From: Tubulanus polymorphus | Lineage: Eukaryota; Nemertea; Palaeonemertea; Tubulaniformes; Tubulanidae | Direction: 5' to 3' | Assembly (NCBI RefSeq): GCF_964204645.1 | Contig: NC_134027.1 | Coordinates: 19,210,485 to 19,274,484, forward strand | Length of the DNA stretch: 64,000 bases | Shown: in pieces, positions 1 through 11,216 of the stretch | How the letters are laid out: every line of letters begins with the position of its first letter | Position numbering within the stretch: the stretch's first letter is position 1 | Position numbers and translations under genes: made by a program | The notes under the pieces: model-generated | The model's database searches: none | Told to the model about the DNA's origin: nothing | Seen by the model: the letters and a program-made list of their open reading frames with translations, nothing else

Positions 1-610
1 TTTGTACGCCGGGACATTCATGATGCTGAATGTCCATAGATATCTGTTAATTTCAGTTTCGACAGTAAACTATTTTAGTTACATATTTTTCAATTTTGCT
101 CGAAGTCCTTAGAGGGGGGTCTGGGGGCCCACCCCCGGAAAATTTTGAAAATATGGTACCATTTAAAGGCTTTTAGAGGGCTTCTAGAGTCTAGCAGAGC
201 AATCCAGAATAAACGAATTCGAGACAAGATTTCAACAGATGCGGATAAAAAATGAAGCTGGCGAACCCATGAAAGAATGGTTGTCGCCAACTTCGCCTAG
301 TGCCCCTATAATCTTTAAAAGTGCAATTATACAGAATACGGCTAAGTGCCCCTTCATTGTTAACAATCGGCAAAAATTGCCTCGTCTTCACATTTATCCT
401 CATGTCGTGTGCCATCTTCCAAACCAAAAGTGCCCCTAAAATTTTAAAAATTAGGCAAAAAAGTGCCCTTTTCTTCAACATTTTACCGCGTATAGTGCCC
501 TCTTCTAAAGTACGAGTGCCCCTTTAGCCCTCCCTGAAAAGGCAAGGACAAGGTGCCCTCATCTAAAGCATGAGTGCCCCTTGCAAAAGGAAAGTGCCCT
601 ATTTAATTTA
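1..610. repeat. GTGCCC-rich repetitive segment with hairpin
   Basis: This stretch holds no gene I can support. Positions 13-36 form a perfect 9-bp inverted repeat (GGACATTCA / TGAATGTCC). Around 113-140 is a run of G then C (GGGGGG...CCCCC). From about 299 to 600 the word GTGCCC(C) recurs eight or more times. The unit starting near 494 and the one near 552 (GTGCCCTC, TCTAAAG, GAGTGCCCC) form an imperfect direct repeat with a 58-bp spacing. Several short overlapping ORFs on both strands are by-products of this repetitive sequence. It is probably a decayed interspersed repeat upstream of the gene. Confidence 0.45.
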
Positions 611-1079
611 TCATGATTAAAGGCTTTACAAATATGATTATCTCTCCTCACTTTCTCGGCAGCAGTATATACCGATTGATTTTATAATTATGCCCGGATT
701 ACGGACACGGAATTAGCGGTTGCTGAAATAATGCCGTCAAAAATAATGCCGGTGAAATTTCGAGGGGCACTTAAAAATTCTAGACCGTATTGGGCAATAC
801 GGCTAATACGGTCTGGATCCGCCCGTGACCGTGGCGTAGGCACTTGTTAGTTATCTAATCGTTGGTGGTAGCTTTTTATAATCGGATGGGCTTATACCAT
901 AATATATGTGGTTTGTGAAAATATCCGATGTGGTGAAAATAAACCACAGACAGGTTAGGCCTACTGACTACGTAGGCACGTGCTACCGTTGCGAAAATCT
1001 CGTGCCTTTTTTGATGCCCAAAGTAGAAAAAGGTCGCATTTTTACGAGACGAGGTAGATGAGTTTAAACTAAGAGTACG

Positions 1080-1522
1080 TTATTCTTCAAGTTATAAGTT
1101 GTGCTACCCTCGGTCCAGTGTCCCTGGATCCGCCTGACGCGACGAACGAGTCCGCTGAACACCTGCTCACCCCTACTCGCCGGAGAATGGATTTTAACCC
1201 AGCGCGCGTGCGATACAGCCTGCCACCCCTATTACTGCGTGTAACGGGTACGGTGTGACGGTCGGTGGTACTGCAGCTGCAGCAGCTGTCACAACGCTGT
1301 TGTGTGTCACTGCTTAGAGATGGAATTACGCCGCGATACTCTATTATAAACCCGCCGCTATATATACATACTCAATTTCCATTGCGCCAAATCGGTGAAT
1401 ATATATATACATATAAATATATGACAGAGGGATAGAACGGAGACACTTGTATCTTTTAGAGTAGTAGTTTTACTTAGCGCGTGTAGTTTATTTTGCCTTG
1501 TTGGATCTCAACTCAAAATACG
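1080..1522 (+). promoter_or_regulatory. putative promoter and 5' UTR of the alpha2/delta-like gene
   Basis: The segment between about 1100 and 1330 is visibly richer in G+C and CpG than its surroundings and contains the E-box-like CAGCTG words of CTGCAGCTGCAGCAGCTG near 1271-1288. Two AT-rich TATA-type words follow: CTATATATAC near 1360 and TATAAAT at 1412-1418. About 105 bp separate the second from the ATG at 1523, leaving room for a start site near 1440 and a short 5' UTR. No transcript evidence is available, so the promoter is inferred from its position before a signal-peptide exon. Confidence 0.4.
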
Positions 1523-1629
1523 ATGAAGGTGTCCGTAATAACTACGATATTGTTTGGAATACTGGTGACTTTACCTGGCGCGATGTACGCTAACAAACCG
1601 TTGGTCATCAACGCAGCTTTTCGGAAGGA
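1523..1629 (+). CDS. coding exon 1: signal peptide and N-terminus of an alpha2/delta-like calcium channel subunit
   Basis: The exon runs from ATG (1523) to a consensus donor GTAAGT (1630-1635). It encodes 35 codons plus two bases (GA). The protein starts MKVSVITTILFGILVTLPGA and continues MYA then NKPL, a classic secretory signal peptide with likely cleavage after MYA, so the product enters the ER. The ATG is the first after the TATA-like words. The two leftover bases join exon 2 to give a glutamate codon without a stop. By itself this exon proves only a secreted or membrane protein; the family assignment comes from exon 2. Alpha2/delta proteins start in this way: signal peptide, short spacer, then a W-containing amphipathic helix. 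Related von Willebrand A/Cache proteins such as CACHD1 are an alternative. Confidence 0.62.
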
Positions 1630-2567
1630 GTAAGTTTATTTTTGTCAATATTCAATTCATGTACGCTCTCGTGTCTTAGAGAGCCTACACTTACTAATTT
1701 ATCACAACAGTAAAACGAAAATTAGATAAATGGAATTAAGTAATAATAGGCTAATTTTTCAAGTAAAGCTTTGATTTATTTAGTTGAAAAGTTGAATTTA
1801 TAATATAAGCCTAGCCTATTTCAATAAGCCTACGATATGATACCAGAACCAGGATACCGGTAGCCTACCCGGTATTTAGGCCTAGTTGTTGATCATCAAT
1901 TTAATTGAGTGTTGTTGGCTGAAAAGATAAACGTGGATGATTATCAAATGCTAACAAGGAAAAATGATATTTTGATAATGAATCAATGAGAGCCAGGGTT
2001 ACAGTTAAAGCTATAGTTAAGTTCCTGGTGGTTGAACCATCCATGGACTAGTGGCAGAGTGGTAGGCCTAGAACATTGAAATAGGCACCTATGTCTGTGG
2101 CAGGGAACCTTTGGCAGGTGGTGCCGATCATCAGGGTTCAAATATCACAATTTTTTGTTACTAATTTAGGCTTAAAATAATAGGCTACCATAATTTTTGT
2201 ATAGGCCTAAGGCCCTAGATGCCTTTAGCCTATAGCCTAGCTCATTTTGATAGGATTTTTGAAATTAGGTATTGGCAAGATCTTGCATTTAGGGTCTATC
2301 TATAATACTAAAATAATGGCAAATTGGCAGAATAGGCCTACGCTTAATTTTTTGATGGATTTTAGGGCCAAAGTCAGAATTTGAAATCTTGCACTTTGCA
2401 CAGAATTTGAAATCTTGAAATCTGCAAAATTGTCACCTAACCTCGCAATATCCTAAACCTTGAATTGATTTTGGGAAGGCTTACTTAAGAATTTTTAATT
2501 TTTTTGGGGTCAATTAGGATGTTGGCAGTAGGCTGGCTAGGCCTATAAGATATTAATCATTTTACAG
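1630..2567 (+). other. intron 1
   Basis: The intron is bounded by GTAAGT (1630) and an acceptor TTTACAG ending at 2567, and its removal joins two open exons in phase (GA + A). It is unique AT-rich sequence, dense in AGGCCT words, and includes a degenerate tRNA-like SINE relic at 2046-2150. I see no coding potential inside. Confidence 0.6.
2046..2150 (+). repeat. degenerate tRNA-derived SINE relic
   Basis: A perfect match to the RNA polymerase III A box (TGGCAGAGTGG, 2052-2062) is followed by a partial B box (GGTTCAAATAT, 2135-2145, 9 of 11). The 72-bp gap between the boxes is longer than in a functional tRNA head, and no tail or target-site duplication is evident. It is read as an old SINE fragment, not a tRNA gene. 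Confidence 0.35.
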
Positions 2568-2649
2568 AATACAAAATTGGGCGAAGAAGATCGGAAATGA
2601 AATGAACACAAGGCTAAAGACTTTAACTGGCTATGACTCACTTAAAACG
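2568..2649 (+). CDS. coding exon 2 of an alpha2/delta-like voltage-gated calcium channel subunit
   Basis: The exon lies between TTTACAG (ends 2567) and the donor GTAAGA (2650). Joined to exon 1 it adds a Glu codon and 27 codons: IQNWAKKIGNEMNTRLKTLT, then GYDSLKT, ending in phase 0. The W..K.(G)..(M)...L..L.G...L pattern matches what I know of the mature N-terminus of alpha2/delta subunits (KSW.DKM..DL..L.....G...L in CACNA2D1; LWA...GGEI in CACNA2D3). This segment precedes the VWA_N and von Willebrand A domains. The family is extracellular, GPI-anchored or membrane-associated, is cleaved into alpha2 and delta, and raises CaV1/CaV2 surface expression. Only about 63 residues of an expected protein of about 1100 lie in the window, so the assignment rests on a short match and on exon structure. 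Confidence 0.6.
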
Positions 2650-4378
2650 GTAAGATTTATTAAAAACAAATTTTCTCAATTAAAACTAGCCTACCTACTC
2701 TGAGTACATTGTACAGGTTGGCTTATCGTACTGGACAATTGACACAGGCCCTGAATTGTTGAAATTTATTATTTCTCTTTCTTTCTTTCCTTTTCCTTAC
2801 TTTTCCTTCTTTATTCATGGAAAATTACAACCTTATAGGCCTAAGTTACAAAGCACATAACTAAATTAAGGATGTATCTGATGCATTGATGGAATAAAAT
2901 GTGTAATTAATTTAACATTTAACCCTTTCCTGTCTGTATGTCTGGCCTGATCGGAGTGCTAATAGAGCAGCACCTTTAAAATGTTTGCTAATATAGGCCT
3001 ATATGGAAATTGCAATAAATAAGAACCGCTTAGGCTTATAGGCTATGCCAGGAATGATGGTAGTAGCTATGAACGCAGGTAAAGGTTCATGCTTTGGATC
3101 ACCTAAATGTATGAGGAGGGATTTCAAACCTGATCCAACCTCAAAATAGGAAAAGGTTAGGGCACTTTCATTTTGACTACCTAGTGCGCTTGATCAGTCC
3201 CTGAAAATCTGTTTATTGATTTTAAGTTTGCCTGTGTCTGTTACGAGTTGAATTTAGGCTATAAATTATGGAATCAATTCATTGTTCACTACACCATTTG
3301 CGCGCAGATCTGCTGTGTTATTATCTTGACTACTACATAACACCATAATCTATGGTCCCATGTACCGAACTGGCATTATTAATAATTCATAGTCTTCATT
3401 TTCACTTCACCCTCCCACTGTTCAGTTCATATGAAGTGTCATATTTAGCGCGAGGGAAAGTTTGAGTCATATAATTATAGAATTATTAATAGGGCCTGTT
3501 TAGTTTTAACGGACCGTCCACAGCTTTAATATGGGAATACACAGACCACCTCTTCAATGAGCTTCCCCTTTATTGAATAAAGTTCAAGGTATCAGCAGTT
3601 ACAATGTAGTTGAAAGATAAAAAAGATCAAGTTGAATGAGCCAAGTTATGTTCAGAGTTACTCAATAGTTGCTCTGCAGCCATCCAGTGATCAGTGATGT
3701 CAAGTCCTGTGCTGATTGTTAAATCAGTTTAAATAGACCATATCATTATGAAATCTATTAACATTTTAGTATGTCAATGATTGTTTTGAGTGTGCTTATG
3801 AATAATGAATGAATTATCAGGTTTTCTCTCCGATAATCGGTACTCTACATGTTTTTGGGAAATAGCAATTTAAGTAGCCATTAAAAACAAAAAAAAAATC
3901 AAAATTCCAATAAATGATTTTAGCTGAATGAAGGACGCATCGTAGGCCTTTTAGTCTTAGTGGATATGTTTTAGCTATGTACGGGCCTATGTTGGGCTAT
4001 ATAGCCTAAAATGTTATACATAAGGTGTTAACCAATGGATCGCCTATTATAGCTAGATACTGATACATATAATGACCGCGCCCATTATCATCAGATGCCT
4101 TGTAACATAGCCATGTGTGTGTGTGTATATATATATATAGTGTGTGTGTGTGTGTGTGTATGGGCCTATACATCAAATCGACATTATCTTTGCATCATTA
4201 AACAACCGGACAGCAGGTTAATGTTTTAGTATAAAACAACAATGTTTAGTATCTCGGTTATTGCCCATTACGTATTCTATCATGCAATTGTATTATTATA
4301 TGTTGTTCATCCAGCAATAATGAGACTTTAAATATTCTAGGATGAAATACGCCGTGCCCTGCTTATTCTGGTACTTCA
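2650..4378. other. intronic sequence without recognised gene
   Basis: AT-rich unique sequence with many AGGCCT words. A mixed (TG)n(TA)n(TG)n microsatellite lies at 4113-4159. No convincing ORF or splice-flanked exon was seen. Confidence 0.5.
4113..4159. repeat. (TG)n-(TA)n-(TG)n microsatellite
   Basis: Alternating TG, then TA, then TG dinucleotides are directly visible. Purine-pyrimidine alternation of this kind can form Z-DNA. Confidence 0.9.
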
Positions 4379-4828
4379 TAGCCGCGTTCACACGACAACT
4401 AGTTAGACCGGTCTAAATGGGTCCGTACCTGGTCCGGACCAAATTTTGGTGAACGTCCATGCGGCGTTTTGAAACGCGGTGATAAAATCGATTGTCACCG
4501 GGCCCACAAGATGTCGCCATCTGCTAAATAATCAATTGCGCCTGGATGATGTCTTGCTTCCAGATTCGAAGTATAGCAAGACATTCATCATTTGACCTAT
4601 TCGATCCTCTGTCAGGTACCAGTTTCTGTCCACACACACATATTTAGACCGGTCCAAAATTTTGTCCGGACCTGGTTTGCTCTTTTAGACCGTGCCAAAT
4701 TAGACCGGTCTAAACTAGACCGGTCTAATTTGGAACGGTATTTTTGACCGTGTGAACGCTTGGTCTGGTCTAAATTGGACCGGACCAAATTTAGACCGGT
4801 CTAAATTTCGTCGTGTGAACGTGCCTAA
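4379..4828 (+). mobile_element. family 2 MITE, full-length copy
   Basis: About 450 bp. The left end is TAGCCGCGTTCACACGAC and the right end is the inverse (GTCGTGTGAACGTGCCTA). The interior is built from many copies of TTTAGACCGGTCTAAA-like palindromic words. It has no coding capacity, which is typical of a non-autonomous DNA transposon. A second full copy in opposite orientation lies at 25741-26057, and fragments lie near 25.6 and 32.2-32.7 kb. The exact target-site duplication cannot be resolved by eye; the flanks are TA-rich. Confidence 0.75.
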
Positions 4829-5931
4829 TGGTTAAGGTTGAATAAAGGTGATCATAAAACTGTTGTCTAATTATTGCCTTGGGGAGGGGGAAGGGGAATC
4901 TTATGGTTTTTGCTGCACAGTGTAGATTTTCTGTCGGGTATCATTAATTTATTAGGGCCTACTTCAGCCTACACATAAGATTTCAGTGTCATCTTTTCAA
5001 TTATGAAAATCTATTCAAGTGATATATTTTTCAGTTTCTAAACCTTAATTCACCTTTTATAATCGTTTTTTAGCAGTTTCTCCGGTGTGTGTGTGTGCGC
5101 GCGTGTGTGTGTATACATATTTAATCAGAATTTCTCAAATAAAAGTTCGATGTATGATCTGGCGTAGGGTTCCGAACTTAAACATCAAGAATGGGTTTTG
5201 ATTTTGTGCATTTTGTGAATTAGGCATCAAGAGAAAGTTTAGTATTTTCAAGAGTCATTATGAAATCTGGATGCAACTAAAAGAATCGAATTTGTCTCCT
5301 TGGCAGAAATCTGGACCGTGGATCCGTACTATAAGCAATCAAAAAGGCCTTACTTACAAGGTACCTAACCGGTAAAAAATGCAAGGTCAACTTGTAAAAA
5401 TGCAAGGTCAAGATGATAACAAGCAGTCATTTGCAACCATAAGCAATAGGCCTTGGCTACGTAAGGCTATAGTTTAACTTGCACAGATGGCTTGAGTTAA
5501 GTACGTAAGTTTGTTAAATGCAAAATTAGAATTAGAAATCAAGGCAAATGATTCATTTTACCGATAGGTATATAGCCAATCATGCAATGATACTTAATTC
5601 ATGCTGTAATGAAGGTGATTATTGTAAATTTCGGTGGATCATGTTCAATTTGAATTGATTTACGTATCGCGTGATTTTGAGGTATGCAATAAATTGTGTC
5701 GATTTTAACTTTGCCGTGGCGTGCAATGTCGTTATTATAAACATTTAATAGCTATACTCGGGGCATATTTTAAGAAAACGATGTGCTCAATCGATCAAAC
5801 ACAGTCGTGCACGACGTCTCCAATTTTTGGCACATTTTCTGTGATGAAAGTGTAGCTCATTATTGAGGCTATATATAGGCCTAACACTAACAGTGGTTGT
5901 AGCTTACTGAATGATTTATCCAAGAGTCATA
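4829..5931. other. intronic sequence without recognised gene
   Basis: Unique AT-rich sequence. Contains a short GT/CG-alternating tract near 5083-5112. Nothing else supported. Confidence 0.5.
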
Positions 5932-6157
5932 AGCCGCGATCACACCAGCATTTTTGGCCCGGAACAACTGTTCCAATGACCGAAATCGGACCAGGTCCAA
6001 TTTTAGTTTTGTACAAATGATTGTATTTGAATTGCAGCTGTTTGTGGAAATGACTCACTTCGCTTTGTTTGAGCATTGTTTTGTTTCTAGTGAGTGGTTT
6101 GCTCTCTTATCAGGCACGGGCCTAATTTCACTCGGGCCTTGGGCCGGGTGTGGCTAT
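5932..6157. mobile_element. family 1 MITE copy
   Basis: Starts AGCCGCGATCACAC and ends near GTGTGGCTATA. The interior has the family 1 words GGCCCGGAACAAC, ATTGTATTTGAATTGCA, GAAATGACTCACTTCGCTTTG and GGGCC. It has only a short chance ORF. About 15 related copies occur in the window. Confidence 0.65.
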
Positions 6158-7197
6158 ATTTTTAATTTAACTTTTCAATTTGTCAGTTAAAATCTTATTC
6201 TCGATCCAGTACCTTATTTTGGGTTTATTATAACTTAGGATGCAGTTTCAATATTGGATGCAGTTTCAATATTGCATTGCTGATTAATCGAAATTGTTAC
6301 TATAATTATAGCCTGATGGATATTTTTGCTCCAATCCAAGTGCTATCAATACATACACCGCAATTTGACAATCAATTCTCATGGAGTGTTTGCGTTCCAG
6401 TGGTAACGCATTTGGCTTCAGAATTTAGTGTTCGTGGCATGTGAATATTGGCCTGGGCTTTCTTACTTCACGTGTGATCGTTCATTGAAGTGGACTTTAC
6501 GATCACATGACATGTAGCCTGGTATGAGATCAAGTAGGCCTATGTGCTAGCTTGTATGGCCTGCTTCGGCAATTTAAGACTGTTTAGCCAAAATATGTTT
6601 AAAACCATTTCGGGCAATTTCAGGGGTGTTCCCATTTCAAGGAATAAGGGTACTGGGTTCAAGCCACAATGTTTGTAGGGTTCAGAACTACTTAGAATGA
6701 GCCAAAACTAGTTAAATCTTCCATTGTTATATGTGTTATGAATATTGTGTTATAACTAACATTTGCATTACCAGAATATCAAACATAGGCTAAGCGTATT
6801 TGCTTTATTAACAGGGCAAATTCAAAAGCTATGATTTTAATTGTTTTTAGCCCCATGAAAAATAAATGATATCATTGAATTGAAAGCTTAGAATTGATTA
6901 ACATTGTCAGTAGTTCTCATAAATGTTCCTTGGCCTTTTTTCCGTGGCCATTTTTTCTAGGCAAATACCTTGGCCATTTTTTCCTACATGCTTCCCCCCC
7001 ATCATCCCTCGGCAGGGATTCATACCAGATGGCATCGCTAGACTCGGCACACGGCTCAAAACCCTGCCATACTAGCCCGAATGTGTGGGTACATGCTCAG
7101 ATTGGCTGCATGAAAACCTGTGGCACCAATCAGATTGCCTGTTGTAAGCAAATTTCATGGATAAACTGTAAATGGAAAAACCCATGGGCTTTTTAAG
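6158..7197. other. intronic sequence; possible decayed SINE near 7000-7145
   Basis: Mostly unique sequence. The segment CCTCGGCAGGGATTCATACC near 7005-7025 resembles CTCGGCAAGGATTCAAACC near 46578-46597. Read on the minus strand both look like pol III B boxes (GGTWTGAATCC). A word near 7120 (CAATCAGATTGCCTGTTGT) reappears inverted near 46730. This suggests an old shared repeat, at low confidence. No gene seen. Confidence 0.35.
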
Positions 7198-7440
7198 GGG
7201 GCTTGCGGTCTGTGCCTTTTTGGCCCTACCAAAATGTTGGTTTAGGCCCAAGCCAAATTTTAACATGGGCCAAATCATTGCGTATGAATTGCAACTGGTT
7301 CCGGAAATGACTCACTTCGCTCCGTCCAAGCATTGTTTAGTAACAAATGAAGTGCTTTTCATGTGAACACGCTCTCGTATTTGACTCAGGCCTGATCCGT
7401 GCCTGTTCGCCCGGGCCAAATAATTGCCGCACGATCAAAT
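7198..7440. mobile_element. family 1 MITE copy, diverged
   Basis: Contains the diagnostic interior GGCCAAATCATTGCGTATGA, GGAAATGACTCACTTCGCTC and GGGCCAAATAATTGCCGC. The ends are eroded. Confidence 0.55.
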
Positions 7441-7911
7441 GCGACAAAAGTATTCGATGTCATACTTTCTCACATATATTCATCATTGCTGGATATAATT
7501 GAGCGCCTCGCCTCTTCTCCCTGGCGCGGGGTTTTCATTATTATCAACATATTGATGATGTATTAGTCATTAATGAAAATAAATCTTGGCGGTGAACAAT
7601 TCGAGTGATTCTCTTCGCTTACGGACTGTTGTGGTATTGTCACGTATAGTATGACGTTTAATGGCCATATTGTGTAGTAATTAAGGCAGGGTTTCCGTGT
7701 TAATGAGGTAGAAAGATTAGATGCTTTACGATGACCTGTTAAGCCGGATGTATGATTTGATTTTTGCAATAGCCTCCCCTCGTGGATTCTCTACAAATTC
7801 AATTCTAATCATTAATCTATCTTTACTTTACCATCCATTCGACTGATTATGCACGATAGTAGGCGCATAGTCACCTCTTCTATTATATATTTCATTGCCT
7901 CTGTGGTGACA
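7441..7911. other. intronic sequence without recognised gene
   Basis: Nothing supported; short minus-strand ORFs here lack splice context or recognisable motifs. Confidence 0.45.
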
Positions 7912-8065
7912 GTTGCCGCGATCGCAAGATGATTTGGCACTGGATCATTCTCGATTCAAATTTGGCCCATGCCTAATTAGTGGACGCCTTTACACGTAAA
8001 CCATTCGATGCAGTGAGTCATTTCAGAACCAGTTAGCTTCCACAAGCAATAATTTGACCCGTGCA
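7912..8065. mobile_element. family 1 MITE fragment
   Basis: Has GCCGCGATCGCAAGATGATTT, TTTGGCCCATGCCTAATTAG and TGACCCGTGCAATAACGGC, matching the left part of full-length family 1 copies such as 26534-26861. Confidence 0.55.
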
Positions 8066-8224
8066 ATAACGGCTTATATTTCTGTTGCGTCAAAGCCCAA
8101 GGGCTTCTAGTTGAAATTCTGTGATAAAACTTTTTCCAACTGCTGTGGAGAAGAACCATCCACTGAGAAACTCTGATTTGTGGGTCGCAAGTTTTGGTTC
8201 GGAGGATATTGCTCAGAATTGCTT

Positions 8225-8335
8225 GATTCTGATTTACAGTTCGATGCAATACTTTGCTTAGAATTCCTTGATTCTGATTTACAGTTTGATACAATATTTT
8301 GCTTAGCATTGTTTGATTCTGATTTACAGTTTAAT
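8225..8335. repeat. 45-bp tandem repeat
   Basis: The word GATTCTGATTTACAGTT starts at 8225, 8270 and 8315, giving a 45-bp period with a few substitutions. Because 45 is a multiple of three, the minus strand stays open and reads as a 15-residue protein repeat (TVNQNQ-ILSK type). I regard this as a by-product of the tandem repeat, not a gene. Confidence 0.75.
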
Positions 8336-10126
8336 TAATACAATCTACCAACAATCGGCACAGGTATAAACAAAGAAATATGGGTTTTATTGGGATACCA
8401 GCTAGTGTGTATTTTAGGTGAAATATTACTGACAAACTGCTTTTAAAATGTAAAGTTTTTGATTTGTCTTAACCAGTGTGTCCGTTAGTACTTACTTTTC
8501 AATAGGTTAGCAATAGACAATAAACAGGTTTTCACACTTCTGACCCTAGTACTGAAAGGGATGACCAGTTGGTGTCCTTGGCACTGAAAGGGTTGATCAG
8601 CAGACAGTCATAGTTATCACCTTTAGTATTTGCGTAAATGAAAGCCGGGAGAATAAGGCTGATTTTAGGAGAAGATTAGTTGTTTGGTTTATGTTCTTTG
8701 TCAGTAGTCCCCTGTGTAATCGCTACCATGGCGACTAGGTAGTTAACCCAGCGCATACCACAGGGAGAACTATCAACCAATGAAACACCTCTTATCCCTT
8801 GTGAGAAATGGCCCCCTTCTTCTGTCGTATAATAGATAACTAAGGAAATGACATTTAATGTACCGTTAGACAATCAAATGCTATCGATGTGTCCAAAATG
8901 CGTAAAAAGTGTCCGATAACGTAATATCCCCAAAACGTGATGAAAATACCGAGTGACCTCATTCCCGATGAACAGGGCGGAAATAGCGAAAAAGTTTGTT
9001 GTTACCGGTTGGGTTGTTCCTATAGTAATGTCTAATAGCGTGTAATGTCTTGTTTCCTCAATGTTCGGTAGCTGATTCATTCACATTGGATGGTTTTTAG
9101 ATAATATCTATTGATTCGCTACTTTGTATTTCATCTGAGGTTTCAGTTGAGGTCGATTATACTTAAGGACATAATCTGTTAAGAGTGTGAAAATAAACTT
9201 TAGCATTTTATTTTGAACTGTTGATAAAGACCCATGGGTGGCAGGTTTTCCTTTTCTTCGGCCAAATTATTCTGGTTCTGCGAATTACTGAGCGCCCTTC
9301 ACAACCCTCAGAACCCGACATCCTATTAGGCACGGACCATATTTAATTCGGGCAAAATTGTCTCCATGTGATTGTGGCTTTTGGGTCCACTAAATCCTTC
9401 GTTATATAACCATTAGTCATTAAAGTTTTGCTGTAATCGTGCTTACCAAGTAATTGATCTAACACTTACTGTTTTAGTAAACCCCCCTACTTTTTTGGCG
9501 TTGTAAAAACCGATACAATAATGTTTCTATACATTGATACCTAGTATGCGTTATTATGTTAGTCGATGTATGGTACGTCATCAATATTGGCGTTTCAAAA
9601 TAACAAATAGGCCTACAATTGTGAATTTTGGCCTTTTATTTTGAAATTAGATATATTTCATATATTCAAATCAAAATAACTTCATTGATCCTTAATATTA
9701 TATGATTTGGATTATATCATTTATTTTCGACAATATTACGCAATATATCCGTGTTATTTTTCAAGGCATCAATAAACTTTCAACTGAGTTTTCTTGTTTT
9801 TGCGTTATAACGGCTCTACAATCACTGCACGCTGTGTCTAATCTCGACGTTTCAGGTTGTAGAGATTTCGAAAAAAAAAATCGCCTCCGCTTTGTAATAG
9901 AAGGTAGATATAAACAGCGCACGTAGGTGAGCTAACCGAGGAAGCAACCTGTCAACTGACGGTGGAAAATGACTGATAAAAATTCGCGGAGAACGTGATT
10001 TGATTCATACACAGTAGAACGGTCACCTCATATAAAAGAACGTAATTTGGTTCGGTTCAGTTGTTCGAAGAATGTTTTAGTGTTAAGACGTTGTTTCTTA
10101 ATATGCGTGAACATAAGATGAAAAGT
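8336..10126. other. intronic sequence with one family 1 relic
   Basis: Mostly unique. A family 1 relic lies at about 9255-9384 (GGCCAAATTATTCTGG, GGGCAAAATTGTCTCCATG, TGATTGTGGCTTTT). No gene seen. Confidence 0.45.
9255..9384. mobile_element. family 1 MITE fragment
   Basis: Contains GGCACGGACCATATTTAATT and GGGCAAAATTGTCTCCATG, then ends GTGATTGTGGCTTTT like other right ends. Confidence 0.45.
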
Positions 10127-10437
10127 TAAATTACTTGAGAGACTCAATATTCAAGAAACATTGGGAGGAAGTTATGTTGACGGCTAATTTGAATGATCAG
10201 GAAAATCTGCTCATGAGATAGGTGCTTGTAGTTTTGGGTATTTGATTGTGAGGTACATCCATTATCCCTCTGCCAGGAGTCGATATTTCAGAGAGTTCTC
10301 AATATTTTAGAATCATTAGGAGTAAGTTGTATTGATGGCCAATTTGAACGATCAGAAAAATCTGCTCATGAGATAGGTGCTCGTAGTTTTGGGTATTTGA
10401 TGGTGAGATACATCCATTCTACCTCTGCAAGAAAAGT
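10127..10437. repeat. 155-bp tandem duplication
   Basis: The core AATCTGCTCATGAGATAGG, then TGCT(T/C)GTAGTTTTGGGTAT, occurs in two adjacent units (GATCAG at 10195 and 10350). The period is 155 bp and the units are close to 90% alike by eye. Confidence 0.75.
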
Positions 10438-10936
10438 CGCGATGACATAACCGTTTTTGGCCTGGAACACCTATTCACACAAGTGCCAAATGGGCCCGAG
10501 TCTGTTAGGCCTGTGCCAAATTTGGCAGGATTGAACCAGACCCGAACCAAATTTTAGCACGGGACAAAATATGATTGCATTTGAATTGCAACTGGTTTCG
10601 GATATGACTTGCTTCGCTTTATTTGAGCATTGGCAAATATCGAGTGAGTGGTTTGTGTGTTAGCATGCTCTCTTTGCAAAATATGGCTCAAGCCTGATTC
10701 GTGCCAATACTTAAATGTTATCAAACGAAGCTGTGGCAAGCTAGGTGAGTCGCTTCTGGAACGAGTTCGCCTGCAGATCTATATAATAATTTGATTGCGC
10801 TTAAATTTGGCATAGGCCTATTCTGATATTTTTGGTTGGTTCAAACCAGGCACACACCCATTTGGCACCGGTATTAGTGCTTCGCCAGGGTGTATGTGCT
10901 ACTCGGTAAAAAAAACACTCGCGTGATCATGGCTTA
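10438..10936. mobile_element. two adjoining family 1 MITE copies
   Basis: Left copy: CCGTTTTTGGCCTGGAACAC, TTAGCACGGGACAAAATATG, ATGACTTGCTTCGCTTTATT. A second partial unit (ATTTGATTGCGCTTAAATTT, CCCATTTGGCACCGG) ends GCGTGATCATGGCTTA. The arrangement suggests one insertion next to or within another. Confidence 0.5.
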
Positions 10937-11216
10937 AGCCAACAGTATAACGCTATCTGATAAATGAATTTCATAGAGTTTTATGCGGTGATGTTGAAAC
11001 GTGATGATGGAGATGGATTTCTACGCTTGAAAATGTTGTATTTACCAGGCTCAGTGTGTCAACAAGCATCAATCGCATGTGTTCATCAGTAAATATTCAG
11101 CTGCACAAAGCGACTTCAGCAGTATTCGGCTTATAGGTATCGTACCACCATTAATCGAGTTTATCACTGAAACACTGCATTTTACCTTATATTTTTATTC
11201 TGTTTCGACCTTAATA

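Noticed and set aside
7977-8309. 110-codon minus-strand ORF with a 15-residue repeat
   Set aside because: The repeat is produced by the 45-bp tandem duplication; the rest of the ORF runs through a family 1 MITE fragment.
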